This document shows, piece by piece, positions 1-5,425 of a stretch of DNA of 6,433 bases; within the stretch, counting starts at the first letter, position 1, and the number at the start of each line of letters is the position of its first letter. Made by a program: the position numbers and the translations under genes. Source of the DNA: Pseudomonadota bacterium. GTDB taxonomy: Bacteria > Pseudomonadota > Alphaproteobacteria > Rhizobiales > Rhizobiaceae. Location: the NCBI GenBank assembly GCA_023419995.1, contig JAEZXF010000104.1, positions 1 through 6,433 on the forward strand, given 5' to 3'. The notes below the pieces were generated by a model. The model worked only from the letters and a program-made list of their open reading frames with translations. It searched no databases and had not been told where the DNA came from.

Positions 1-172
1 CGAGAATCTCGATCTGCAAGGTGGCAAGATTGCAGACGCCCTCGGTGCTGGCGATGCGGGAGGAAAACCGGTCCTGTATGTCCGCCTCCACCGATGCCGG
101 GTCGCACTCCGCCCATGCGGCTGAGGAGAATACTCCGACATACAAGGAAGATGCCAGAAATATACTTCTCAT
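1..172 (-). CDS. Partial gene for a small exported protein with two cysteines (function unknown)
   Basis: Reading the minus strand from the ATG at 172-170, there are 57 codons without a stop up to the window edge, so only the N-terminus is present. The protein begins MRSIFLASSLYVG and continues through a short hydrophobic stretch to SSAAWA, then ECDPAS. This is a classic Sec signal peptide with a likely signal peptidase I cut after residue 21 (AWA|E). There is no lipobox Cys at +1, so it is not an obvious lipoprotein. The mature part seen so far has two cysteines (residues 23 and 48) that could form a disulfide in the periplasm. I do not recognise the family. Codons such as AGA and ATA, and the AT-richer sequence, differ from the neighbouring operon. 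The Shine-Dalgarno is weak (GAGAAC). A candidate promoter lies just upstream. The signal peptide makes the reading frame credible despite the short length. Confidence 0.62.
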   Translation of the reverse strand, partial: MRSIFLASSLYVGVFSSAAWAECDPASVEADIQDRFSSRIASTEGVCNLATLQIEIL

Positions 173-213
173 GATTTGTTCTCGATCCGGGAAAAACAAT
201 GGTTTTCAAGTTA

Positions 214-242
214 TTGATATACAGGAATGCCATGTCTCTCAA
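214..242 (-). promoter_or_regulatory. Candidate sigma-70 promoter for the exported-protein gene
   Basis: On the minus strand, TTGAGA (complement of 237-242) is followed after 17 bp by TATCAA (complement of 214-219). These match the -35 and -10 consensus at 5 and 4 of 6 positions. Transcription would start about 35 nt before the ATG at 172. The local AT-rich composition supports a promoter here. It is judged by eye only. Confidence 0.33.
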
Positions 243-395
243 TGGGACGGGCCTCCGTCCGCGAAGAATCCGGAAAATAACCTTAATACCGGCCCGGAAG
301 GCAGCGGCGGGGTCTTCGGCGAAAGAAGGTCGCAAGTATTTCGTTTGGGAGCAGATGGCTTTCCACCTCCGGCGCCGGCGTTTCCGGCCGGCCGG

Positions 396-412
396 GCCTG
401 CCGCGGGCAGGC
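396..412. repeat. Perfect short inverted repeat downstream of the RpiR-type gene
   Basis: GCCTGCC (396-402) and GGCAGGC (406-412) are perfect complements around a 3-nt centre. It lies 56 bp past the regulator's stop codon and could form a strong RNA hairpin in its 3' untranslated region. There is no U-tract on either strand, so a mRNA-end-stabilising or Rho-linked role is only a guess. Confidence 0.35.
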
Positions 413-467
413 GGTGCGGAGCCGCCCGGAACCGCGCGGCCGCTGCTTGCTGTCGGGCCGGTGCGGC

Positions 468-1343
468 TCAGACGAACTTGCGGAACAGCCGCGTCCGGTC
501 GAAGAGCTCGTCCAGCGCCTTCATCCGCTCGTGGGTCTCGTCCCAGTTGGCGTCCTGCATGGCGGCGATCAGCGCCTCGACGATGAACAGCGTCACCACG
601 GAGGAATCCCACGCCGAGGGCGCCTCGATGCGGACGTGGAAGGCATGCGCCGCGTGCCGGGCGGCGGGCGAGCCCCACTGGTCGGTGAACAGCACCAGCT
701 CGACGCCCTTGTCGCGGGCTGCCTCGGCCAGCCGCAGCAGGTCCTGCTGATAGCGGCGGACGTCGAACACCACCAGCACGTCGCCCGCGCGCATGTCGAG
801 CATGTAGTGCGGCCAGGCGTTGGAGCCGGCGGGGATCAGCGTCACCCCGCCGCGGATCATCTGCATGTGAGTGAAGAGATAATCGGCGAGCGTGCGCGTG
901 ATCCGGCCGCCGACCACGTAGACCCCGCGCCTGCCGTCCGACAGCAGCGCCACGGCCGCGTTGAACGCCTCGGGGGATATCTGCCCCAGCGTCCGGCGCA
1001 GGTTCTCGCTCACCTGGTCGGCGAAGCGGTTGAGGACGTGCGTGTCGGGCGCGCCGCGCGCCCAGCGGTCGTGCTTGGCGATCGGGCCGGAGATCGTGGC
1101 CTCGAGCTCCCCGCGCAGCGCCGCCTGCATCTCGGGAAAACCGGCGAAGCCGAGCTTCTTGGCCATGCGCACCACGGTCGGCGTCGACACGCCGGAGGCC
1201 GAGGCGACGGCGGTGATCGAATCGAGGCCGAGCATCGGGTAGCTCGCCAGCATCGCATCGGCGAGCTGCCGTTCGGCGCGCGTCAGCGTCTCGAATCCCG
1301 CCCGCATCCGCTCGGCCACGGTCAGGTCCTGCGGCGCTTCCAT
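468..1343 (-). CDS. MurR/RpiR-family transcriptional regulator (HTH plus SIS domain)
   Basis: This 291-residue protein has the normal length and domain order for the family. An N-terminal RpiR-type helix-turn-helix spans residues about 8-84, with the recognition region SITAVASASGVSTPTVVRMAKKLG at 42-65. A C-terminal SIS (sugar isomerase) fold covers about 128-260, starting at GVYVVGGRITRTLADYL (140-156). The ATG at 1343 follows a strong purine-rich Shine-Dalgarno (GGAGGAGAGGAG). The gene is divergent from the amidohydrolase/TRAP operon with 155 bp between the starts, the usual position for the operon's own regulator. The SIS domain is unusual. The Ser/Thr-rich loop that binds sugar phosphates in typical members is replaced by VVFDVRRYQQ (191-200), and the first loop reads GGRITR. 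The ligand is therefore probably not a phosphosugar and may be the transported anion or its product. Family assignment is firm; ligand and direction of control are inferred. Confidence 0.93.
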   Translation of the reverse strand: MEAPQDLTVAERMRAGFETLTRAERQLADAMLASYPMLGLDSITAVASASGVSTPTVVRMAKKLGFAGFPEMQAALRGELEATISGPIAKHDRWARGAPDTHVLNRFADQVSENLRRTLGQISPEAFNAAVALLSDGRRGVYVVGGRITRTLADYLFTHMQMIRGGVTLIPAGSNAWPHYMLDMRAGDVLVVFDVRRYQQDLLRLAEAARDKGVELVLFTDQWGSPAARHAAHAFHVRIEAPSAWDSSVVTLFIVEALIAAMQDANWDETHERMKALDELFDRTRLFRKFV

Positions 1344-1386
1344 CTCCTCTCCTCCGTCGGCGAACGCGCCTTGTGAATAGAATGTA

Positions 1387-1404
1387 CCATTGCATGCGCG
1401 ATGG
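1387..1404. promoter_or_regulatory. Candidate operator (imperfect palindrome) in the divergent region
   Basis: CCATTGCATGCGCGATGG has 7-nt arms CCATTGC and GCGATGG that pair at 6 of 7 positions around ATGC. It sits between the divergent RpiR-type gene and the operon, 44 bp from the regulator's ATG and about 22 bp upstream of the operon's candidate -35. This placement suits a dimeric regulator controlling both directions. A second AT-rich, partly symmetrical tract (GGAAGAGAATTTTTCAG) adjoins it at 1403-1419. The binding protein is inferred to be the RpiR homologue. Confidence 0.38.
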
Positions 1405-1426
1405 AAGAGAATTTTTCAGAAGCGGC

Positions 1427-1454
1427 TTGACTGTCCCTTGATGTCTGGAATGAT
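1427..1454 (+). promoter_or_regulatory. Candidate sigma-70 promoter of the amidohydrolase/TRAP operon
   Basis: TTGACT (1427-1432, 5 of 6 to the -35 consensus) is followed after 16 bp by AATGAT (1449-1454, 4 of 6 to the -10 consensus). Transcription would begin near 1461, giving a leader of about 38 nt before the ATG at 1499. It lies just downstream of the candidate operator. Confidence 0.45.
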
Positions 1455-1498
1455 TGTCGGCCTGACGCTGCGGGAAAGACGGCGACGAGGGTGAACGG

Positions 1499-2293
1499 AT
1501 GAGCGGAGCGCAGGTGGCGGATACTCCCGTGGACGTTCTCAATCCACGGGGCGCCGGCAGGGCGCTCATCGTCTGCGAACACGCCTCCAACTTCGTGCCG
1601 CCGGCCTATCGCGATCTCGGGCTCGACCGGGCGGCCCTCACCGCGCACATCGCGTGGGATCCGGGCGCGCTCGCGGTCGCCGAGGAGATGGCGCGGCTGC
1701 TCGATGCGCCGCTGGTGGCCAGCCGGGTCTCGCGGCTGCTCTACGACTGCAACCGCCCGCCCGAGGCGCCCTCGGCCGTGCCCGAGGAGAGCGAGATCTA
1801 CCGCATTCCCGGCAATGCCGGCCTTTCGCCCACGGACCGGGCCCGGCGGGCGGAGCTGTTCTACTTCCCGTTCCGGGCCGCGCTCGCCGGCGCCATCGAG
1901 GCGCACACCGCGCGCGCCGGTCCGCCCGCGCTCGTCACGGTGCACTCGTTCACGCCCGTCTATCGCGGCGTGGCGCGCGCGGTCGAGGTCGGCATCCTGC
2001 ACGACGACGACGCCCGGCTGGCCGATGCGATGCTGGCTGCGGCGCAGGGGGATGCCGGCATCGTCGTGCGCCGCAACGAGCCCTACGGCCCGCAGGACGG
2101 CGTCACCCACACGCTGCGCGAGCACGCCCTGCCGCGCGGCCTCGCCAACGTGATGATCGAGGTCCGGAACGACCTCCTCTCGACCGATGACGCCTGCAGG
2201 GCGATGGCGCGCCGGCTCGCCGGATGGCTGGACGCCGCGCTCGATGCGCTCGACGGGGCGGCGCCCGAAGCAAAGGAAACGCACCGTGGGTAA
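1499..2293 (+). CDS. N-formylglutamate amidohydrolase-family enzyme
   Basis: This 264-residue cytoplasmic protein has no signal peptide. Its motifs fit the N-formylglutamate amidohydrolase family (FGase, PF05013): VCEHASNFVP (25-34), HIAWDPGA (50-57), SRLLYDCNRP (78-87), VTVHSFTP (146-153) and MIEVRNDLL (219-227). The conserved His28, His149, Glu27 and Glu221 are plausible metal or catalytic residues. Characterised members hydrolyse N-formyl-L-glutamate to formate and glutamate, the last step of one histidine-degradation route (HutG). No other hut gene is nearby. The gene is first in a TRAP-transporter operon and overlaps the next gene by 8 bp, so its substrate is probably what the transporter brings in, or a derivative of it. 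The ATG at 1499 is preceded at a good distance by GAGGGTGA. Family assignment is firm; exact substrate (N-formyl or other N-acyl amino acid) is open. Confidence 0.9.
   Translation: MSGAQVADTPVDVLNPRGAGRALIVCEHASNFVPPAYRDLGLDRAALTAHIAWDPGALAVAEEMARLLDAPLVASRVSRLLYDCNRPPEAPSAVPEESEIYRIPGNAGLSPTDRARRAELFYFPFRAALAGAIEAHTARAGPPALVTVHSFTPVYRGVARAVEVGILHDDDARLADAMLAAAQGDAGIVVRRNEPYGPQDGVTHTLREHALPRGLANVMIEVRNDLLSTDDACRAMARRLAGWLDAALDALDGAAPEAKETHRG
2272..2279 (+). promoter_or_regulatory. Ribosome binding site fixing the GTG start of the TRAP small permease
   Basis: AAAGGAAA lies 6 bp before GTG 2286-2288, inside the last codons of the amidohydrolase gene. An upstream in-frame ATG at 2187 would add 33 residues that read as out-of-frame amidohydrolase sequence and break the membrane-protein pattern. 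The GTG is therefore the preferred start. Confidence 0.65.
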
Positions 2294-2798
2294 GGCGGCA
2301 AGGCTGTTCGTCCGCTGCGTGGACACGTTCAACCGCTGGGTCGGCCGCTTCGCCATGAACCTGCTCTACGTCATGGGCGCGATCATGATCTACGCGATCG
2401 GCTCCCGGCTCCTGGTCGGCAAGCCGATCAACTGGGTGATGGAGATGTCGCAGTTCCTGCTGTCGGCCTACTACCTGCTCGGCGGGGCCTATTCGTTCCA
2501 GCTCGGCGCCCATGTGCGCATGGACCTGTTCTACGGCAGGCTCTCGGCGCGCAACCGCGCCGTCACCGACGCCTTCACCATCCTGTTCGTGCTGTTCTAC
2601 CTCGGCGTGCTCTTCTACGGCGGCATCTCGTCGACCGAGTACGCCTGGAGCTTCAACCAGAAGAACTACACTTCCTGGGCGCCGCCGATGTGGCCGATCA
2701 AGGCCGTCATGACATTCGGCATCTTCATGATGCTGCTTCAGGCGGTTTCCGCCTTGATCAAGGACGTCGCCATGGCGCGCGGGAAGCCGATCGAATGA
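2286..2798 (+). CDS. TRAP transporter small permease (DctQ type)
   Basis: From the GTG at 2286 the protein has 170 residues, typical for DctQ subunits. There are four likely membrane helices at about 24-43, 56-74, 95-116 and 137-157. The family signature runs from E53 through LLGGAYSFQLGAHVRMDLF (64-82), where acidic and His/Arg residues sit between helices 2 and 3. DctQ subunits pair with the large DctM subunit in the inner membrane and are needed for uptake through the tripartite system. The gene starts inside the end of the amidohydrolase gene (8-bp overlap) and its TGA overlaps the ATG of the large permease (ATGA). Translational coupling of all three is therefore likely. Starting from ATG 2187 instead is possible but gives a poor N-terminus. 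Confidence 0.9.
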   Translation: MGKAARLFVRCVDTFNRWVGRFAMNLLYVMGAIMIYAIGSRLLVGKPINWVMEMSQFLLSAYYLLGGAYSFQLGAHVRMDLFYGRLSARNRAVTDAFTILFVLFYLGVLFYGGISSTEYAWSFNQKNYTSWAPPMWPIKAVMTFGIFMMLLQAVSALIKDVAMARGKPIE

Positions 2799-4120
2799 GC
2801 TCGGAACTCATCACCTTCTTTATGTTCGCCTCGATGCTGCTCCTGATGGCCACGGGCCAGCGCGTCTTCGGCGTCATCGGCTTCGTCGGCGCGGCCGCTG
2901 CGCTGTGGCTGTGGGGCAAGGGCTCGGCCGAGATGCCGTTCAACGCCTCGATCCAGGTGCTGAACTGGTTTCCGCTCATCACCGTGCCGTTCTTCGTCTT
3001 CATGGGCTATGTCCTGTCGGAATCCGGCATCGCGTCCAACCTCTACCGCATGTTCCACGTCTGGTTCGGCGGCGTGCGCGGCGGGCTGGCGCTGGGCACC
3101 ATGGGGCTGATGGTGCTGATCTCGTGCATGAACGGCCTGTCGGTCGCCGGCATGGCCATCGGCGCCACCGTCGCGCTGCCGCAGCTCCTCGCGCGCGGCT
3201 ACGACAAGCGCATGGTCACCGGCGTCATCCAGGGCGGCTCCTCGCTCGGCATCCTCTTGCCGCCGTCGGTGGTGCTGGTGCTCTACGCGATGATCGCGCG
3301 CCAGCCGGTGCTGCAACTCTGGCTCGCCGGCATCGTGCCGGGGCTGATGATGGCGGCGCTGTTCACCGCCTACATCTACATACGCTGCCGCATCAACCCG
3401 GCGCTGGGGCCGGCCCTGCCGAAGGAGGAGCTGGACGCGATCCCGCGCGCCGAGAAGCTGAAGCTGCTTTCGGCCGGCATCCTGCCAATCGGTATCTTCG
3501 CCGCCATCATGGGCCTGTTCATGACCGGCGTGACCAGCCTGGTCGAGAGCTCGGTCGTCGGCGCGGCGCTCGCCATGCTCGCCGCCCTCGTCACCGGGCG
3601 CCTCAGCCGCGAGGTGCTGGAGAACTCGACGCGCAACACGCTCGCCGTCTCCTGCATGTTCCTGTGGATCATCCTCGGCGCGCTGTGCTTCTCGTCGGTC
3701 TATGACGGGCTGGGCGCGGTGCGCGCCATCGAGAGCCTGCTGCTCCACACCTGGGACCTCGACCGCTGGGAGATCCTGATCGCGATGATGGTGTCGTTCA
3801 TCATCCTCGGCATCTTCCTCGACGACACCGCCATGCTGGTCATCGTCGCGCCGCTCTACATCCCGCTGGTGCGCAGCCTCGGCTTCGACCCGATCTGGTT
3901 CGGCGTGCTCTACACCATCACCTGCCAGATCGCCTACATCACGCCGCCCTTCGGCTACAACCTGTTCCTGATGCGCGCCATGGCGCCGCCGGACATCTCG
4001 CTGGGCGACATCTACCGGTCGATCTGGCCGTTCTTCTTCCTGATGATCCTGTCCATGGTCATCATCATGATCTTCCCGCAGATCGCGCTGTGGCTGCCGA
4101 ACGTCTATACGGGGCGCTAG
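2795..4120 (+). CDS. TRAP transporter large permease (DctM type)
   Basis: This 441-residue, very hydrophobic protein has about 12 or more membrane helices, the normal size for DctM. Two half-site loop motifs of the family are clear: LGILLPPSVVLVLY (151-164) in the first half and ITPPFGYNLF (382-391) in the second. These re-entrant loops form the substrate and Na+ path of this ion-transporter-superfamily elevator protein. The ATG at 2795 overlaps the small permease's stop codon, and GGGAAG (2781-2786) supplies the Shine-Dalgarno. An upstream in-frame ATG at 2690 would add 35 residues of shadow sequence from the small permease and is rejected. The order small permease, large permease, binding protein and the sequence style suggest the mannitol/chloroaromatic/2-oxoacid-like TRAP branch (COG4664 type). 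That subfamily call is from memory. Confidence 0.94.
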   Translation: MSSELITFFMFASMLLLMATGQRVFGVIGFVGAAAALWLWGKGSAEMPFNASIQVLNWFPLITVPFFVFMGYVLSESGIASNLYRMFHVWFGGVRGGLALGTMGLMVLISCMNGLSVAGMAIGATVALPQLLARGYDKRMVTGVIQGGSSLGILLPPSVVLVLYAMIARQPVLQLWLAGIVPGLMMAALFTAYIYIRCRINPALGPALPKEELDAIPRAEKLKLLSAGILPIGIFAAIMGLFMTGVTSLVESSVVGAALAMLAALVTGRLSREVLENSTRNTLAVSCMFLWIILGALCFSSVYDGLGAVRAIESLLLHTWDLDRWEILIAMMVSFIILGIFLDDTAMLVIVAPLYIPLVRSLGFDPIWFGVLYTITCQIAYITPPFGYNLFLMRAMAPPDISLGDIYRSIWPFFFLMILSMVIIMIFPQIALWLPNVYTGR

Positions 4121-4228
4121 CGGCAGGCAGGTGCGGCGGGCAGGGGAAACAACGAGACGCCGGAACGGCGCACAAGGAAAGCCCGGCGACGGGCAGGTGC
4201 TTCGGACAACAATGATGGGAGAACTGGA
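4121..4228 (+). other. 108-bp gap with two small hairpins between large permease and binding protein
   Basis: CGCCG-GAA-CGGCG (4158-4170) and GCCCG-GCGA-CGGGC (4181-4194) can form adjacent 5-bp hairpins, the second with a GNRA tetraloop. A 9-nt direct repeat, GGCAGGTGC, occurs at 4126-4134 and 4192-4200. There is no T-tract and no clear promoter. Such gaps before abundant binding-protein genes often serve in mRNA processing or stabilisation so that the binding protein outnumbers the permease. That role is inferred here. Confidence 0.4.
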
Positions 4229-5296
4229 ATGAGCACGAAACGCATCATCACCAAGCGCGACTTCCTGAAGAAGGCCGGCGTGACAGGCGCCGGCGCGGTC
4301 GGCGCGACGACGCTCGCCGCGCCCTACGTCAAGGCGCAGGCGCCGATCCGCTGGCGGCTGCAGACCTATGCCGGCGCGTCGCTCGCCGAGCACGTCATCA
4401 AGCCGTCGATCGACGCCTTCAACAAGGCGGCCAACGGCGAGATGGTCATCGACCTCTACACCGCCGACCAACTCGTGCCGCAGGGCGAGCTGTTCCGCGC
4501 CGTCCAGACCGGCACCATCGACGCCGCGCAGTCCGACGACGATTCCGCCGCCTCGCCGGTCGACGTCGCGGTGTTCGGCGCCTACTTCCCCTTCGCCTCG
4601 CGCTACAGCCTCGACGTGCCGGTGTTGTGGGAATGGTACGGGCTGAAGGAGATCTGGGAGGAGGCCTATGCCGAGGTGCCGGGCGTGACCTGGCTGTCCT
4701 CCGGCGCGTGGGACCCTTGCAACTTCGCCACCACCAAGCCGATCCGCTCGCTCGACGACCTCAAGGGCCTGCGCGTCTTCACCTTCCCGACGGGCGGCCG
4801 CTTCCTCGAGCGCCTCGGCGTGGTGCCGGTGACGCTGCCGTGGGAGGACATCGAGGTCGCGATCCAGACCGGCGAGATCGACGGCGTCGCCTGGTGCGGC
4901 TCGACCGAGACCCACACCGTGGGCTGGGCCGACATCACCAAGTACTACCTCACCAACAACATCTCCGGCGCGTGGGCCGGTTCCTACTTCGTCAACACCG
5001 ACCGCTGGAACGAGGTGCCGGAGCATCTCCAGCAGATCTACCGGCTCACCATCGATTCCTCGCACTACTACCGCCAGCACTGGTACTGGTGGGGCGAGGC
5101 GCACTACCGCACCAGCGGCGGCAAGCTCGAGCTGACCACCATTCCCGAGGCGGAGTGGAAGACGGTCGAGGACGAGGCGATGAAGTTCTGGGACGAGATC
5201 GCCGCCCAGAGCCCGCGCAACGCCCGCGTGGTCGAGATCCTCAAGAAGTACGCCGAGACGATGCGCGGGGCCGGCGCGCCCTACCGCTACGGCTGA
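4229..5296 (+). CDS. TRAP transporter solute-binding protein (DctP type), Tat-exported
   Basis: This 355-residue protein has an N-terminal Tat-like signal: KRDFLKKAG (9-17), a weakly hydrophobic Gly/Ala stretch and a likely cut near KAQA (35-38). The first basic residue is Lys, a KR variant of the twin-arginine motif. The mature protein has the TRAP binding-protein fold, with the hinge-region pattern SLDDLKGLRVF (174-184), LGVVPVTLPWEDIEVAIQTG (196-215) and IDGVAWCG (217-224). It resembles the TakP/FcbT1 branch (COG4663 type). Compared with TakP, the position of the substrate-clamping Arg is Phe184, and the Glu before the conserved Trp222 is Ala221, so ligand chemistry probably differs. Arg191 in TGGRF may compensate. 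Cys164 and Cys223 could form a disulfide; Tat export of folded protein would allow this or a pre-bound factor. The ATG follows GGGAGAA (4217-4223). It is the last gene before a strong terminator. Confidence 0.93.
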   Translation: MSTKRIITKRDFLKKAGVTGAGAVGATTLAAPYVKAQAPIRWRLQTYAGASLAEHVIKPSIDAFNKAANGEMVIDLYTADQLVPQGELFRAVQTGTIDAAQSDDDSAASPVDVAVFGAYFPFASRYSLDVPVLWEWYGLKEIWEEAYAEVPGVTWLSSGAWDPCNFATTKPIRSLDDLKGLRVFTFPTGGRFLERLGVVPVTLPWEDIEVAIQTGEIDGVAWCGSTETHTVGWADITKYYLTNNISGAWAGSYFVNTDRWNEVPEHLQQIYRLTIDSSHYYRQHWYWWGEAHYRTSGGKLELTTIPEAEWKTVEDEAMKFWDEIAAQSPRNARVVEILKKYAETMRGAGAPYRYG

Positions 5297-5315
5297 GGCG
5301 GAACGCCATCGACGG

Positions 5316-5345
5316 AAAAGGGCCGGCCGCTGCGCCGGCCCTTTT
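5316..5345. terminator. Bidirectional intrinsic terminator between convergent genes
   Basis: A perfect 12-bp stem, AAAAGGGCCGGC (5316-5327) with GCCGGCCCTTTT (5334-5345), encloses a 6-nt loop. The stem ends in an A-run on one side and a T-run on the other, so either strand gives a GC-rich hairpin followed by U residues. It begins 20 bp after the binding-protein stop codon and also lies downstream of the Crp/Fnr gene on the other strand, so it can end both transcripts. Confidence 0.88.
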
Positions 5346-5391
5346 GCTTTCGGCCAGCCTCGTCGTGCGCGGCGCCGCCTCGCGGCGGATC

Positions 5392-5425
5392 GGCCGGACC
5401 TTGCTCCGGACGGGTACTTCCGGCC
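5392..5425. repeat. Short inverted repeat next to the palindromic element
   Basis: GGCCGGA (5392-5398) and TCCGGCC (5419-5425) are perfect complements 20 bp apart, with a further TCCGGA palindrome between them (5405-5410). The right arm ends at the first base of the CTAG that bounds the larger element. It may be part of a compound repeat or simply GC-rich chance. Confidence 0.35.

Larger units (their letters stand above)
173..467. other. Intergenic region without a supported gene
   Basis: About 295 bp lie between the start of the exported-protein gene and the 3' end of the RpiR-type gene. Open frames crossing it are GC-driven shadows. It changes from AT-rich (about 130-300) to very GC-rich (about 370-467). 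It holds a 6-bp stem with a 4-nt loop, GGACGG/CCGTCC (245-260), just upstream of the candidate promoter. It also holds a 7-bp stem GCCTGCC/GGCAGGC (396-412) downstream of the regulator gene. Neither is followed by a T-tract, so no classical intrinsic terminator is visible. Confidence 0.6.

Noticed and set aside
396..412. Intrinsic terminator for the RpiR-type gene
   Set aside because: The stem is good, but no T-tract follows on the minus strand, so it is listed only as an inverted repeat.
21..1376. A 451-residue plus-strand open frame across the RpiR-type gene
   Set aside because: It runs antisense to the regulator and through the intergenic region, and its sequence is low-complexity. The regulator and the signal-peptide gene on the minus strand explain this DNA better.
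283..1590. A 435-residue minus-strand frame overlapping the RpiR-type gene
   Set aside because: It is another frame of the same DNA and is rich in Arg, Ala and Gly. The 468-1343 frame shows the HTH and SIS domains and the strong ribosome site.
1322..2356. A 344-residue minus-strand frame opposite the amidohydrolase
   Set aside because: It is antisense to an enzyme gene with five conserved family motifs, and it would cross the promoter region.
2738..5104. A 788-residue open frame on the minus strand opposite the TRAP genes
   Set aside because: It is antisense to three clear TRAP genes. Its low-complexity Arg/His/Asp/Glu/Gly-rich composition is what complementary GC-rich codons produce. It has no recognisable domain and no plausible start signal.
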